From the NCBI GenBank assembly GCA_028023455.1, contig JAQFVV010006221.1, forward strand, positions 11,271,473 through 11,335,472: DNA of 64,000 nt. The letters are read 5' to 3'. This DNA is from Epiperipatus broadwayi. Taxonomy: Eukaryota; Onychophora; Udeonychophora; Euonychophora; Peripatidae. The position numbers and the translations under genes were made by a program. The first letter of the stretch is position 1. Every line of letters begins with the position of its first letter. Below, in pieces: positions 45,487 through 56,729 of this stretch. Under the pieces are notes generated by a model. That model saw only the letters and a list, made by a program, of their open reading frames with translations, was not told the DNA's origin and did no database searches.

Positions 45487-45590
45487 ACATGATCACTACT
45501 TCTTATACTAGCACATAATTGTTTATAAACAAGGCAAACTCTCACACAGGGTGGCACTACTGTATGGAGAGTTTGCCTTGTTTATAAACA
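45487..45590. mobile_element. HHR-A mini-hairpin
   Basis: 'tttataaacaaggcaaactc' and its reverse complement 'gagtttgccttgtttataaa' enclose 'acacagggtggcactactgt'. Left flank is the family end 'tcttatactagcacataatt'. Only termini remain, with no ribozyme. Confidence 0.7.
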
Positions 45591-45594
45591 TTTT

Positions 45595-46445
45595 CTTTCC
45601 TTGTAATTTTTAACATTCTTTATTATCTGAGTATTTTTTTACAATTCCTTTTATGTTCAGTGTCGAAAAATGTATATATGACCTCATTTCATATTCTTTC
45701 TCTTAATAGGCCTATCATGTTCCTTATCTCTTTCAATGTCAGTCTTTCCTGTGTGACCTATATATTTCATATTGCATTTTCACAAGTAATTTTATAAAAT
45801 AATTTTTAACAATATAATTGGTTATTTTTAATTTGAGAACTACTTAAAAAACACTTCTCAACCATAAATATTGTAAACATTTTAAAAATAATCATAGAAT
45901 AAATGTCATTTATACAGTGTCAGCATGTTTGAAATGATTTTAGTGTTATAGAAGGCACTAAAAGAAAATACTTCATGCAATTGTAAGTGATATTTAAACA
46001 TCAATAGAAGCTAATCTTAAAGAGATGAGACAAAATTTTACAAGTAATTATAAAAAATTAATTGATCAAAGTAAATTTAAAAAACTGTTTGAAATCTAAG
46101 AATCTAATAACTGATGCAATATAAACTGATCAATTATATCTTAAGACAACGAAACTGCTTATGGGATGGCTATTTAATGTTTTTTTTTTCTGACTCATCA
46201 AAGATGTAAATTTTGATAGAAAATATCCTTAATAGGAATTTTATGCTTCAAATACATTTTATTACCTAAAAATATTTTAATAAAGAAATTAAAATAGATT
46301 TAATATTAACTCCTGTCCATGTTAACTTAATTTTTTTTTACCCAGAAACTTTTTAGCAAAATCTAAATGTGAAAAATGGATATTTTATTTTATATTGACA
46401 ACATATTTCTAAATATAATTTAAATTATAAACATTTATAAATTGT
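45595..46445. other. no recognised feature
   Basis: AT-rich DNA; nothing supported. Confidence 0.4.
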
Positions 46446-46449
46446 TCAT

Positions 46450-46730
46450 AATTTTAAATCGATTAGAGTGTTACCTTAAATTTAGTATTCATAAATCTAA
46501 AGGTCTCAGGTTCAAACCCCCTGCTAGTATTGTCAAAGGTCAAGCTAGAATCACCCAAAGAAGAGAAAATAATATCACTTAAAACATTGTTACATACAAA
46601 TCTGTGTGCTATTATTAATAGGTAAATGCATTTGAATAGTTTTAATAATGTTCAAGTTTTTCTAAAGAAATTTAACAATTAATTCTAGATAATGGATATG
46701 GTTCTACATATACTCACAAACTAAAAAAAG
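46450..46730 (+). repeat. solo PLE-B tail, old copy
   Basis: 'cgattagagtgttaccttaa', B box 'caggttcaaacccc', 'gtattgtcaaaggtcaag', 'aagaagagaaaataatatc', then the tail to about 46725. The CTGAAGA core has become CCAAAGA. No coding part nearby. Confidence 0.62.
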
Positions 46731-46859
46731 ACTTCTTCCAAATTACCTTTATGCCAAAACATTGGCATGAATTCATTTATTTAGATGTAAATATATATAT
46801 ATATCCTTTCTAACTTTATTTATTCAATAAATTAATCTTTAATATTCTAAATATAAAAT

Positions 46860-48960
46860 TGTAATTAATAATTTTTAAGCACATACTCCTTATGTATGTA
46901 ATATATATTAAGGCTATAACTTTAAGACTATATGCCTAGATGCAATGGTAAGGACCTCTACAAATCTTTAACACAAGATTAATAACATTAAAAGACAATA
47001 GCAGCCTCTTATCCTTGATCTACTTTTTAATTATATAGGTGAATCTAAAGCATTTTGATTTGACTACTTCACTGATTAAGTCCATAATTTCTATATAAGC
47101 TAATGTATGCAAAATCTTTCGATTTACAATGAGTCAGTAAATAAGCAAATATTTTATCTAGCACCATGCTTGCAATTATATTTCATTCCAATATCAGCCT
47201 TTTAAGCTAATTGAGCACACGCCTTTTGAGAATGTTAAATAAATGAATACTCTCATCTTCAATCCAAGATATAGTATTTATGCAGGAATAAAAAGAATCC
47301 CTCATTCCTATGACTCAAATTCTTTTATATGAGCAAATCTGAAGAACTGTTGAAGAGAGTGCGAGTAGATACTCACTTTAAATTACTATTTACGATGTTT
47401 TTTGACTAAATGACGTCGGTGTAATTACTTAGAATTTTCTAAACGTCATTCTTACTGAAACTTAATTATGAGTAAATAAGCAAATATTTTATCTAGCACC
47501 GTGCTCAATTAGCTTGAAAGGCTGATATTGGAATGAAATATAATTGCAAGCACAGCACTAGATAAAATATTTGCTTATTTACTCATAATTATGTTTCAGT
47601 AAGAATGATGTTTAGTAAATTCTAAGTAATTACACCGATGTCATTTAGTCAAAAAACATCGTAAATAGTAATTTAAAGTGTGTATCTACTCACGCTCTCT
47701 TCAACAGTTCTTCAGATTTGCTCATATAAAAGAATTTGAGTCGTAGGAATAAGAGGGATTCTTTTTATTCCTGCATAAATACTATATCTTGGATTGAAGA
47801 GGAGAGTATTCATTTATTTAACACTCTCAAAAGGCGCGTGCTCAATTAGCTTGAAAGGCTGATATTGGAATGAAATGAGTCAGTGTGAAGTTCTTATAAT
47901 TAAAAATCTTTTAAGACAATTTAAAGTTGTATTTAATAATTTGTTATCCACATACTCATTATGTATGTAATATATATTAAGGTGATAACCTTATGACTAT
48001 GTACCTAGATGCAATGGTAGGAACCCATACAAATCTTTAATACAAGATTAACAACTTTAAAAGACAAGAGCAGCCTCTTATCTTTGACCTACTTTTTAAT
48101 TATATAGTGAATCTAAAGCATTTTGATTTGAGAGTGTGAAGCTATTGACTACTTCACTGATTAAGTCCACAATTTCTATACAAGCTAACTTGCATGAAAT
48201 CTTTTGATTTACAGTGAGTCAGTGTGAAGCTCTTATAATTTAAAGTTGTAACTAATAATTTGTCAAGCACATACTCATTACAAATGTAATATATATTAAG
48301 GCTATAATCATAAGACTATGCACATAGATGTGATGGTAGAAACCTATACAAATCTTTAACACAAGACTAACAACTTTAAAAGACAAGAGTGGCCTCTTAA
48401 CTTTGACCTACTTTTTAATTATATAGACAAATCTAAAGCATTTCAATTTGAGAGTGGGAAGCCATTAATACTTCACTGATTAAGTCCACAATTTTTACAC
48501 AAGCTAACGTATGTGAAATCTTTCAATTTACAATGAGTCAGTGTGAAGCTCTTATAATTAGAAATCTCTTAAAACATATTTTAAGCTATCTAGGTGCATA
48601 GTCTTAAGGTTATAGTCTTAATATATATTATGTACATAATGAGTATGCACTTAACAAATTATTAATTACAACTTTAAATTGTCTTAAAAGATTTCTAATT
48701 ATAAGAACATCACACTGACTTGCTGTAAATCCAAACATTTTGTGTATGTCAGCTTGTATGGAAATTGTGGACTTAATCAGTGAAGTAGTTAATAGCTTCA
48801 TGTTCTCAAATTAAAATGCTTTAGATTTGCCTATATAATTAAAAAGTAGGTCAAAGATAAGAGGCTGCTCTTGTCTTTTAAAGTCATTAATCTTGTGTTA
48901 AAGATTTGTAGAGGTCACTACCATCGCATCTAGGTGAATAGTCTTATTCTAAATATAATT
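46860..48960. repeat. rep-D array: ~335-bp units, last one inverted
   Basis: Direct units lie at about 46860-47925 (split by the foldback at 47139-47868), 47926-48245 and 48246-48580. An inverted unit lies at 48585-48950. Shared blocks: 'tgtaatatatattaaggcta', 'agatgcaatggta', 'acttcactgattaagtccac', 'tgagtcagtgtgaagctctt'. Similarity between units is roughly 85-90% by eye. A solitary copy is at 26445. No ribozyme core or frame found. Confidence 0.78.
47139..47868. mobile_element. ~730-bp foldback element inserted in rep-D
   Basis: Two ~330-bp arms are ~96% reverse-complementary by eye. Each runs from 'tttcattccaatatcagcc' through 'ccaagatatagtatttatgc' and 'gacgtcggtgtaattactta' to 'taaataagcaaatattttat'. 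The latter block also opens the element, so the left half is flanked by direct copies of it. The host sequence 'tgagtcag' (8 bp, or up to 10) lies on both sides, and the rep-D unit resumes exactly after it, so this is a target-site duplication. No coding capacity. Confidence 0.78.
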
Positions 48961-48964
48961 GCAA

Positions 48965-49290
48965 GAAAATCTAGTCATACATCATGTAACTTAATTTAAT
49001 AATTTACTATTAGATAAATGCTGGGCTTGACTTTATATTTTTAAATCTAATACATAAATATCATGCAATGCACTGATGACAGCCAGAGCTAGAAATTGGT
49101 CTGTGGATAGAGATATTTGGAAAAGCTTGTTAAGAATTATTAGCATACTCATTAAAAATAATGAATGTAGTAATATATTTTAATATGTAAGTTACCTTTT
49201 TTTTACAAATTTGCTTAGAATTTTTATGCAAATATTTTTGGTGCAATTTATTAATATTGTCTTTATACTGATATATATATATTTTAAAAA
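48965..49290. other. no recognised feature
   Basis: AT-rich DNA between rep-D and the TIR element. Confidence 0.4.
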
Positions 49291-49297
49291 AACTATA

Positions 49298-50603
49298 GTT
49301 GTGTTCTGATCTATCATGTCAGCTGCTTGACGGTGCTATTTCTAGCTAAATTGCTATAAATCTGCCATTTTCGCAGCCATAGCCAAGCTGATAGCTTTCT
49401 TTCTGTGATAAAACACAGAAAGAGTAAGTTTACTTGGCTGCTGACTACCTCTGTGGCTTCTTTTTATGCTAAAAGCAAATGAAAAATGTCTTCATTGGCT
49501 GCCATAGTTGGTTGTGTTACGCACTTTATCGTAATGCTGAGTTGCATATTTTTGCTACAGTATTGTGTGATGGTGTGTTGACTGCATCATGTCTAAATAA
49601 TTTTACTTTTCAGGTTGACCTTTTTTTGTTTCATGTGAACTGACTTACTGGTACCTTCTAACACTTTTAACAATGTCGTCACTGTTCCATCAGGACTGTG
49701 TTAGCATTACAAATTGGATTTTAGGATGGAGCACAGCACTATTTTGAAAATCATGATGAAAGTAATGTATCATGAGAAATCATCTGAGACAGGGAAGATG
49801 GCTGCTTCCAATTTTCAAAATGGCCAATTGCCAGACACCAGAGTCAGATTTTATTATAATAGTTTGTTATAATTATTAATAACTTTATTTGGTCAATTGC
49901 AATGGAATTTACTTCCCCCACCCCAAAACACAGTGTCTGATTAATTACTGTCCAAAAAGTGTAAAATGTGATTTAATTTTTTTTTAAAAACTACCATAAC
50001 TTTTCCGATACATAAAAAAAAACAAAAACAAACAAGCCCATCTCTGATTAATTAGTGTCCAAATAAGTCTCTGCTATATTTACTATTATTTGTTATTAAA
50101 AAGGTAACATAATTTTATATATACACACCCAAAAAGAGTGCAAAATAATTTAATTTTTACCCCCCTGAAACATGGTGTCTTATTAATTACTGTCCAAAAA
50201 AAGAGGATAAAATGTAATTTAATTTTGTATTTAAAAATTATCGTAACCTTTTCAGGTACACAAAGTAACAAAAAAAATCCCATCTCTGATTAATTACTGT
50301 CGCAAAAAAGTCAAAGTCAGTTTTCATTGTAAAATTTTGTTGGAATTACAATCCAAAAAAGTCTCCAATGTATTACTATTTGCTTTTGGAAAGTAACGTA
50401 CTTTTTTATCGACACCCACACACACAAAAAAAGCCAGTCTCTGATTAATTATTGTCCCAAAAAGTCTGCTTACATTCTTTTATTTTTAACTTTATGGACA
50501 TCATAGTTGTATAGAATGGCTGGCCTGGGAACGTTATATCAAATGTGTTTTTGCTTTGCATCAACACCATCAAGCGGCTGGCACGATAGATCAGAACACA
50601 ACC
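49298..50603. mobile_element. 1.3-kb non-autonomous DNA element with ~40-bp TIRs
   Basis: Left end 'gttgtgttctgatctatc', then 'tgtcagctgcttgacggtg' (49298-49338), is mirrored at 50562-50603 with about 4-5 mismatches in 41. The interior is GC-richer near the left (49320-49830). On the right it holds five copies of 'ctgattaattactgtcc' at about 49938, 50042, 50178, 50285 and 50440. No transposase frame is present. Flanks (aaactata / caaaacaa) show no convincing duplication, so the superfamily is not assigned. Confidence 0.75.
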
Positions 50604-50924
50604 AAAACAATTACAAGCTCTATTATTTATATTTGAAATATTAAATATTTGCAGTTATTAGCTTTTTGACTTTATTTTCCTTTTTGCTTTGTATATAAAT
50701 ATTGCTGAGATTTTATTATTTTGTTGCTTTATTAGAAAATATATCTTATTTTCATATTTTCATGATTATTTATTGCTATCAACTTTAAATTATAATTAAA
50801 AATATATAAAAAATTATATTGCATTCCAAATCTATAACTTTTTCTTAACAAAAAAAAATCTAAAATTTACTCTTATATTACATTATCACCATTCCTGTGC
50901 TTACATAAGCAGTTAAACTAGTAA

Positions 50925-51067
50925 CAAAACTTTTGATATAGTAGTGCCAACCAGCCTACAAGTTAGAAACTAGTTTAGAGATATTGAATAAGTAGGCACT
51001 AAATAGGAATTTCCATTGATTATTAAGGCATGCACCAGATGGCACTACAGTATGGAAAAACTTAGAC
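50925..51067 (+). mobile_element. HHR-A member with 3' half of ribozyme
   Basis: Contains 'tacaagttagaaactagttt' (50957-50976, the GAAA/stem III part of HHR-A), 'gagatattgaataagtaggc', and the body end 'ggcactacagtatgg'. The CTGACGA strand is missing. A short inverted 'gtagtgcca' at 50941 pairs with 'tggcactac'. Confidence 0.6.
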
Positions 51068-51245
51068 TGGTGAATGGAAAATAAAGTGGCTAACAGATTT
51101 TATTGCTGAGAGATTCTTGACTTCGTTTAAGGAGAAGCTACAGCACATCACATCACATTACTGTTTTAAAATTTACTTTTCTATTTATAAATTGCATTTA
51201 ATATTAGATAAATTTTCGTTATCAAATATAATTTTATATCTTTAA

Positions 51246-51600
51246 TTGACCTAAGGTCAACATGGGTGCGACAAGAATCTCGGCCTCATGGTGGCCTTTG
51301 AGCATTCCATCATCAGATTTTCAATTGGATGGACAGTTGAAGAGTTGGAGGGTGTAGTAGGTTGAAGCCTGTCCATTAAAATATGAGGTTTGGCTATCTT
51401 AGTATATAGCTGAGCACTTATAGCATATATGTGTAGAGATGGTAATCTGGACCAACTGATGATTGCTGGTTTAGCATGAAATATGTATATTGGTGATTAT
51501 TTATCTTTTCAACATATGTGTGTTCAAGGGTATCAGTGTTATGAGATAGTGTGGAGAGTGGTTGGTCGTGTGAAAGTCTGTGCTCATATACCCTATATAT
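51246..51600 (+). repeat. HHR-1 unit, complete single copy (~355 bp)
   Basis: Runs from 'ttgacctaaggtcaacatgg' to 'gtctgtgctcatataccc'. Contains 'gagcattccatcatcag', 'ttggatggacagttgaagag', 'gaagcctgtccattaaa', the hammerhead at 51444-51498, and the end block 'tatcagtgttatgagata', 'gtggagagtggttggtcg'. It matches both arms at 18590-19290. No tRNA B box is apparent in this copy, unlike the 4-kb pair. No coding frame. Confidence 0.75.
51444..51498 (+). ncRNA. type-I hammerhead ribozyme (HHR-1)
   Basis: CTGATGA (51456-51462); stem II tgct/agca with loop ggttt and a T.T closing mismatch; GAAA (51478-51481); stem III ATA/TAT with loop tg; AUA cleavage triplet (cut predicted after 51489). Stem I: ccaa (51452-51455) with ttgg (51490-51493), internal loop, aatc (51444-51447) with gatt (51495-51498). 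Very good fit. The only weakness is the lost G-C closing stem II. Confidence 0.76.
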
Positions 51601-52735
51601 TTAATTAATATAACATTTATGCTTACTTTATTTAATTGAAGTATTTATACTCAATTCTCAATTGTTTTCTCAGAAACACTAAAAATGATAATTTTTAAAA
51701 AATTAATCTAATACAGCTATAGTACAAATTAGTATGTACAGGAAATTAAAAAATTGATTTTTTAAATATGTTTTTAAATTCTTACTATAACTTTTAAATT
51801 ATTAAAAACATTTTTTATTTAACATTTTTTTATATTTTTATTTATTTAATAATTATTTTTTTTTTAAAAAATGATTTAAAATTAATATTTTATTCTAATT
51901 ACATAATTAATTTAAAAAATATATTTTAATTGTAGTCAAATATATTTAAATATTCTCTTAAACATTTTGTGACTTTTTTTAAAACATTTTAAATTATTTT
52001 ACATTAAAATAGTTTGAAATTTATTGTTTGTTTTTTAAATAAAAATAATTTTTAACAAATTTGTATAATTTTGATAAGAATTTATTAAAGTTCCCATTGT
52101 GAATCTTGATAAAAAATATTTTTAAAATCAAAAAAGGAATTTTATTAAAATCAACAATTAATGAACGTTAAAATTTCCAAAAAAGTATATAAACATGGAT
52201 ACAGTAATATAGTGATAATAAGTTAATTACATTAAGAATTTTAAAAATTTTAAAGAAAAAAATAAGAATATTTTATAATTTGCTTTAATAAAAAAAAACT
52301 ATATTTAAAAAAAAATATTACACAACCTTTTGAACTGAAAATAATTTTTTAATTCTAAAGATAAAAACAAATATTGACTTATAGGAAATATTATAAAATG
52401 GTTACATTTAAAATAATATCTATGGAGAAGTTGAACTCCACTGTACATTTCTTATTTAATGTAATTCATTAGTTAGGGAAAAAATGATCCATTTTATCTA
52501 ACTTTTGCATTCTTATATAAGAAATAAATCAATTATTGATTTTTAAAAAGGTAAAACTTTTGCAAACAACAATTTTTGTAAAGTATTTTATCATAGGTTT
52601 AAATTATAATTAAGCTCCAAGTTCTAATAATTTTAATACTATATATAAACCATTGCTATTAAGTGTGAAGTAAAATATTGAGAATATATAATAATATTGT
52701 ATTTCTAAAGGTTTGTGATGATGGTGTTCTAGCTG
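51601..52735. other. no recognised feature
   Basis: Extremely AT-rich DNA (long A and T runs at 51840-52060). Confidence 0.45.
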
Positions 52736-52737
52736 TA

Positions 52738-53620
52738 TTTTTATTTTGGACTATTTCCATCATCTAATATGTGTATTGAATGTCTTTAGAAAAGTTTAAT
52801 TTTATTTAAATATGCCAAGTGCATTCAACTATTAGTAATATCACAGCAAACAGGTTAGTATATGCACCAACTGTTAGTAATATCACAGTAAACAACTGTT
52901 AGTAATATCACAGCAAACAAATGTTAGTAATATCACAGCAAACAGGTTAGTATATGCACCAACTGTTAGTAATATCACAGCAAACAAATGTTAGTAATAT
53001 CACAGCAAGCAGTTAGTACATGCACCAACTGTTAGTAATATCACAGCAAACAAATGTTAGTAATATCACAGCAAACAGGTTAGTATATGCACCAATTGTT
53101 AGTAATATCACAGCAAACAGGTTAGTATATGCACAACGTTTTGAGAGGTATTTTTCTACCCTCTTCTTCAGGTGTTTCTGGCCTGACCAGTGACAGTACT
53201 AGCATGGGATTCTAACCTGGGTCCTTAGATTCTTGATTATTTAATTTTAAGGTAACACTCTAACCAACTGAGCCCTGACCAGTGACAGTACTAGCATGGG
53301 ATTCAAACCTGGGTCCTTAGATTCTTGATTATTGAATTTTAAGGTAATACACTAACCAACTGAGCATTACCTTAAAATTCAATAATCAAGCATCTAAAGA
53401 CCCAAGTTCGAATCCCATGCTAGTACTGTCACTGGTCAGGCCAGCAACACCTGAAGAAGAGGGGAGAAAAATACCTCTTAAAACATTGTGCATATACTAA
53501 CCGGTTTGCTGCAATATTACTAACAATTGAATGCATTTGGAATATTTAAATAAAATTAAACTTTTCTAAAGACATTCAATACACATATTAGATGATGGAA
53601 ATAGTCCAATATAAAAATAT
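52738..53620. mobile_element. palindromic PLE-B tails with internal expansion
   Basis: A minus-oriented tail (52738-53275), an extra duplicated tRNA-like part (53270-53366), and a plus-oriented tail (53367-53620). The right arm has 'gagcattaccttaaaattca', 'aagttcgaatcccatgctag' (B box), 'cacctgaagaagagggg' and the usual end. The left arm is lengthened by the minisatellite at 52828-53140. No coding sequence. Confidence 0.75.
52828..53140. repeat. minisatellite inside a PLE-B tail
   Basis: Repeats of 'tgttagtaatatcacagcaa' joined either to 'acaaa' or to 'acaggttagtatatgcacca', giving ~25- and ~43-bp units, about ten in all. The long units end at 'atatgcac', just next to the position where the hammerhead-like motif would be cut. 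Confidence 0.8.
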
Positions 53621-53964
53621 TAGTTATATAATAATATTTATGGAGAAGTTAATTTTGAATGTATATGTGATTATAGCAATTCACAGACTTAGTAGTAATT
53701 TTAGAATTTACATAGTCTACCTACATTATAACAAACTTACAGAACTAAATATCAATTGAAGCTGAAATATGGTAAATTTATTATTAGAAGATATTTTTTA
53801 AAACTAATGTGGAAAGAGTATATAATTGATTTTGCATGAGATTAATAGTAATTTTTATCTTCAGTAAAAGATAAAAAATATAAAAACAAAAGAGATTGTA
53901 CAATAATTATGGACAACTGAAATAAGGACAAACAAATCATGGAGTAAAAAACTAAACATTTAAG

Positions 53965-54135
53965 TGCAGTGCTCTCAGCTGTAAGGCTTCTCACAATGAA
54001 CACCACAAGTTAAAAACTATTTTGGGGATATTGGATGAGTAGGCACTAAATAGAATATTAGGTGCAAAGCTTCTGGCATCCATTAATTACTGTTTTTCAC
54101 TGGGTGGCACTACTGTATGGAGAGTTTTCTAAATG
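53965..54135 (+). mobile_element. HHR-A member with decayed ribozyme
   Basis: 'ggcttctcacaatgaacacc', 'acaagttaaaaactatttt', 'ggggatattggatgag' align along the whole HHR-A hammerhead, but the CTGACGA core reads 'caatgaa' and GAAA reads 'aaaa'. Body and end 'ctggcatccattaattactg', 'ggcactactgtatggagag' are normal. Confidence 0.62.
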
Positions 54136-54289
54136 GGATGGTAAATCAGCATCCATTCTTTCTTACTCTTGGTGTTTGTTTTCTATTTATTTTTGTATTA
54201 CATTATGCATTTCATAACAAATTTTACATTCATTTACTTATTGTTATATTCTATTTTCAAATATTCTAAAATAATAGTTTTAGATATAT

Positions 54290-54535
54290 TTATATTTTGA
54301 ACTATTTCCACCATCTAATATGAATATTGAGCGTCTTTAGAAAAAATTAACTTTATTTAAATATTCCAAATACATTCAATTGTTAAAGCACATCAAACAG
54401 GTTAGTATATGCACAATGTTTTGAGAGATATTATTCTCCCATTTTCAGATGTTGCTGGCCTGACCAATGATAGTACTATAATGGGAATCAAACCTGGACC
54501 CTAAGATCTAACCAATTGAGCCATCCTGTCAAAAG
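54290..54535 (-). repeat. PLE-B tail of copy 2
   Basis: On the minus strand just after the endonuclease: 'gatggctcaattggttagat' (A box), 'ccaggtttgattccc' (B box), 'gtactatcattggtcag', 'catctgaaaatgggag', 'atctctcaaaacattgtgc', then the usual end. It shows the tRNA-like plus hammerhead-like tail joined to PLE coding sequence, as in copies 1 and 3. Confidence 0.68.
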
Positions 54536-54623
54536 CAACAGTCAGTAGAAATTTCTTATACTTATCTATGAAGTTGCTCCTGATTTCTCCACTTATTTCT
54601 AAACTCAAATTGATTAGTGGTTT

Positions 54624-55470
54624 TCATGCATTATGTATAGTCACACTAGGTTGACTCATGGTATTGTTTGCCATTGTCATGTGAGCAGCTTCTTTAAATT
54701 TTCTTCTTTGTACCTTTTCTTCTCTATCCAATATTTTTGTATTTTCCCAATTGAACATGTGTTTATTGGTACATACATGGTCTATAATCTTAGACACATC
54801 TCTCTTCTCACCATCAGTTTGTGTTCTTGAAAGCACTTTTCAATGGGACAACTGGTCTCACCAATATATGTCCTTTCATATTCATATGGTTCTTCATAGA
54901 TGTAGTCTTTTCTTTTCAGCATTTCAAATTTAGGTTTTGTAGACATTGTAGTATGGTATGACTCTGGAAAGCTGTTCTGATAATGTACTGGTTGCAGATT
55001 TTTCTTAATTTGTCTGCTACTTTTGGTATATATAGGTACACTACAGTACCAATAATTTTTTTTTGCTTTTGATGGTTCTTTTTGTTGTCTATTTAAAGTT
55101 TTCTTAATAACAGCTGATGGATAACTGTTTTTCAGAAGAGTTTGTTCCATATAGATCTTTTCTTTTTTCAAATCACTATTTTCTGAACAAACTTCTTTTG
55201 CTCTGTTCCATAGTGATATTATAACTTCATGTTGTATTTGGATGTATAGGCTAAGTATTTTCCTGTATGTGTGGGTTTTTAGTAAGCTATAGTTTTGATT
55301 TTGCCATGAGAGAGTCGTCACAAGAACATCTAAGAATACTAATTTTTGTTTTTGTTCTGATTCTATTGTGTATTTAATTGAAGGGAATATGTTGTTAATG
55401 TGTTTCCAGAAAGTTTGTAGTAGTGCTTCACCATGTGGCCATATAACAAAGATATCATCCACATAATGAA
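54624..55470 (-). pseudogene. PLE RT motif C, thumb and GIY-YIG endonuclease
   Basis: A 226-codon open stretch (55462-54782) begins at the YVDD catalytic box, preceded by a TGA that probably replaces a tryptophan codon. It contains VIWPHGEALL, KQKLVFLDVLV, HTYRKILSLY, RAKEVCSENSDLKKEKIYM and, at its end, YIGETSCPIEKCFQEHKLM. A shift near 54800 moves the rest into another frame (54836-54624): KIIDHVCTNKHMFNWENTKI, LDREEKVQRRKF. RT and endonuclease normally act together in target-primed reverse transcription. Upstream RT motifs A and B lie in broken frames to 56180. Confidence 0.85.
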
Positions 55471-56178
55471 GTCAACCTTTAAGTGGATATGGAGTAGTTT
55501 TTATGTCTGTGGTTTCAAGTTCTTCCATGTAAATATTTTTAATCAGGAGTGACAATGGTGAACCCACAGCCATTTTTTGATTCTGTCAAAGAATCCTGTT
55601 ATATTGAAAATAGGTTGTTTTAATGCAAAATGTTAATAGTTCCATTATACTATCAAGAGAAAGAATTATTCTAGTTTGTAAGCTGTTATCACCATTTAAT
55701 CTTTTCTTTACAATAGACAATGCTTTTTCTCATGGTATATTTGTGAATAAACTTTCCACATCAAAGCTTACCAGTAAATCAGTCCTTTCAATTTTCACAG
55801 TCTTGATTAATTCTACAAAGTGTCTAGAATCCCTGACAAAAGATTGGGATCTTGTATGCCAAAGGACTTAGAAGTTTGAGAAGAAATCTTGACAAATTTT
55901 GGCAAGGAGCATTTCTAGAACTAAAAATAGATCATAATGGAACATGATCCTTATGGATTCTAGGTAGACCATAAAGGTGAGAAATTTTGCTAAAATATGA
56001 TGTCATTTTATTTTTTTGGATCACTGAAGTAATGCTTATAATTTTGTTTCTGTGCTCTGTATCAGATTTTTCCCCACGTTTCTGTATTGGCCTGCTGTGA
56101 GGAGTTATTGTATTTTATTGTCATAATCAGTTGTATCCATTACAACTGTTGCATTGCCTTAGCCAGCAGAAAAAATAA

Positions 56179-56496
56179 TTATAGATTTATCTCCTTTAGA
56201 GATTTAATTGCTTTCCTCTCATCATAGGATATGTTTGAATTCAGTTTTTGTTTCTCATCAAGTGTTCTTTTTATTCTCCAGCCTAATTCTGCTGCTTCTT
56301 TTAAAGGCAATTTATGAATGGCTTTCCCAGTGACTGCCATTATATCTAATAAAGGAATATTAGACAATGTTATGGCAAAGTTTAATCCTCTTTCAAGAAC
56401 AGAAATTTCAGTTTCTGTTAGATGTTTAGAACTGAGATTTTTAACAGATGAAGCAGGTACTCTTGCTTGGTACATTATGATTTTTGATGTTCCCAT
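56179..56496 (-). pseudogene. PLE N-terminal region
   Basis: A 105-codon open stretch reading ASSVKNLSSKHLTETEIS, VLERGLNFAI, IPLLDIM, WRIKRTLDEKQK, SYDERKAIKSLKE. PLE proteins carry the 'NLSxxxLxxxExxVLxxGLxF' block and the 'ERxAIxxLK' helix just before 'IxxADKGxAxVVM'. The latter follows in degraded form ('GNATVVMDTTDYDNK', about 56150-56105). Its start codon is not meaningful. Upstream to 56780 more of the N-terminus is recognisable in broken frames. Confidence 0.8.
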
Positions 56497-56729
56497 GTAG
56501 GCTAGAAAATTTCTTCTTTTGGCAGTCTTTTATTTTCCAAGTAATGTAGAATATAATTTTCTTATGCTTGAGAAACTCTTGTGAAGTCTTTATCAGTAAG
56601 TTTTTTTTAGAAAACATTCTACATTATTAATGGAATGCACTGTTTGATACTTAGAAAACTTTTGAGAATTTATTCTTTCTCTTAAAAGAGCTTAACTTGC
56701 TCTCTGAGGAAAAACAATTATTGTTTCTG

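Noticed and set aside
47850-47868. 'ctgatattggaatgaaa' at the foldback end as a hammerhead core
   Set aside because: Two invariant core bases are wrong and there is no stem II.
48165-48230. 'ctgatta' with a distant 'gaaa' in the rep-D unit as a hammerhead
   Set aside because: Core G is missing, the distance is too large and stems do not form.
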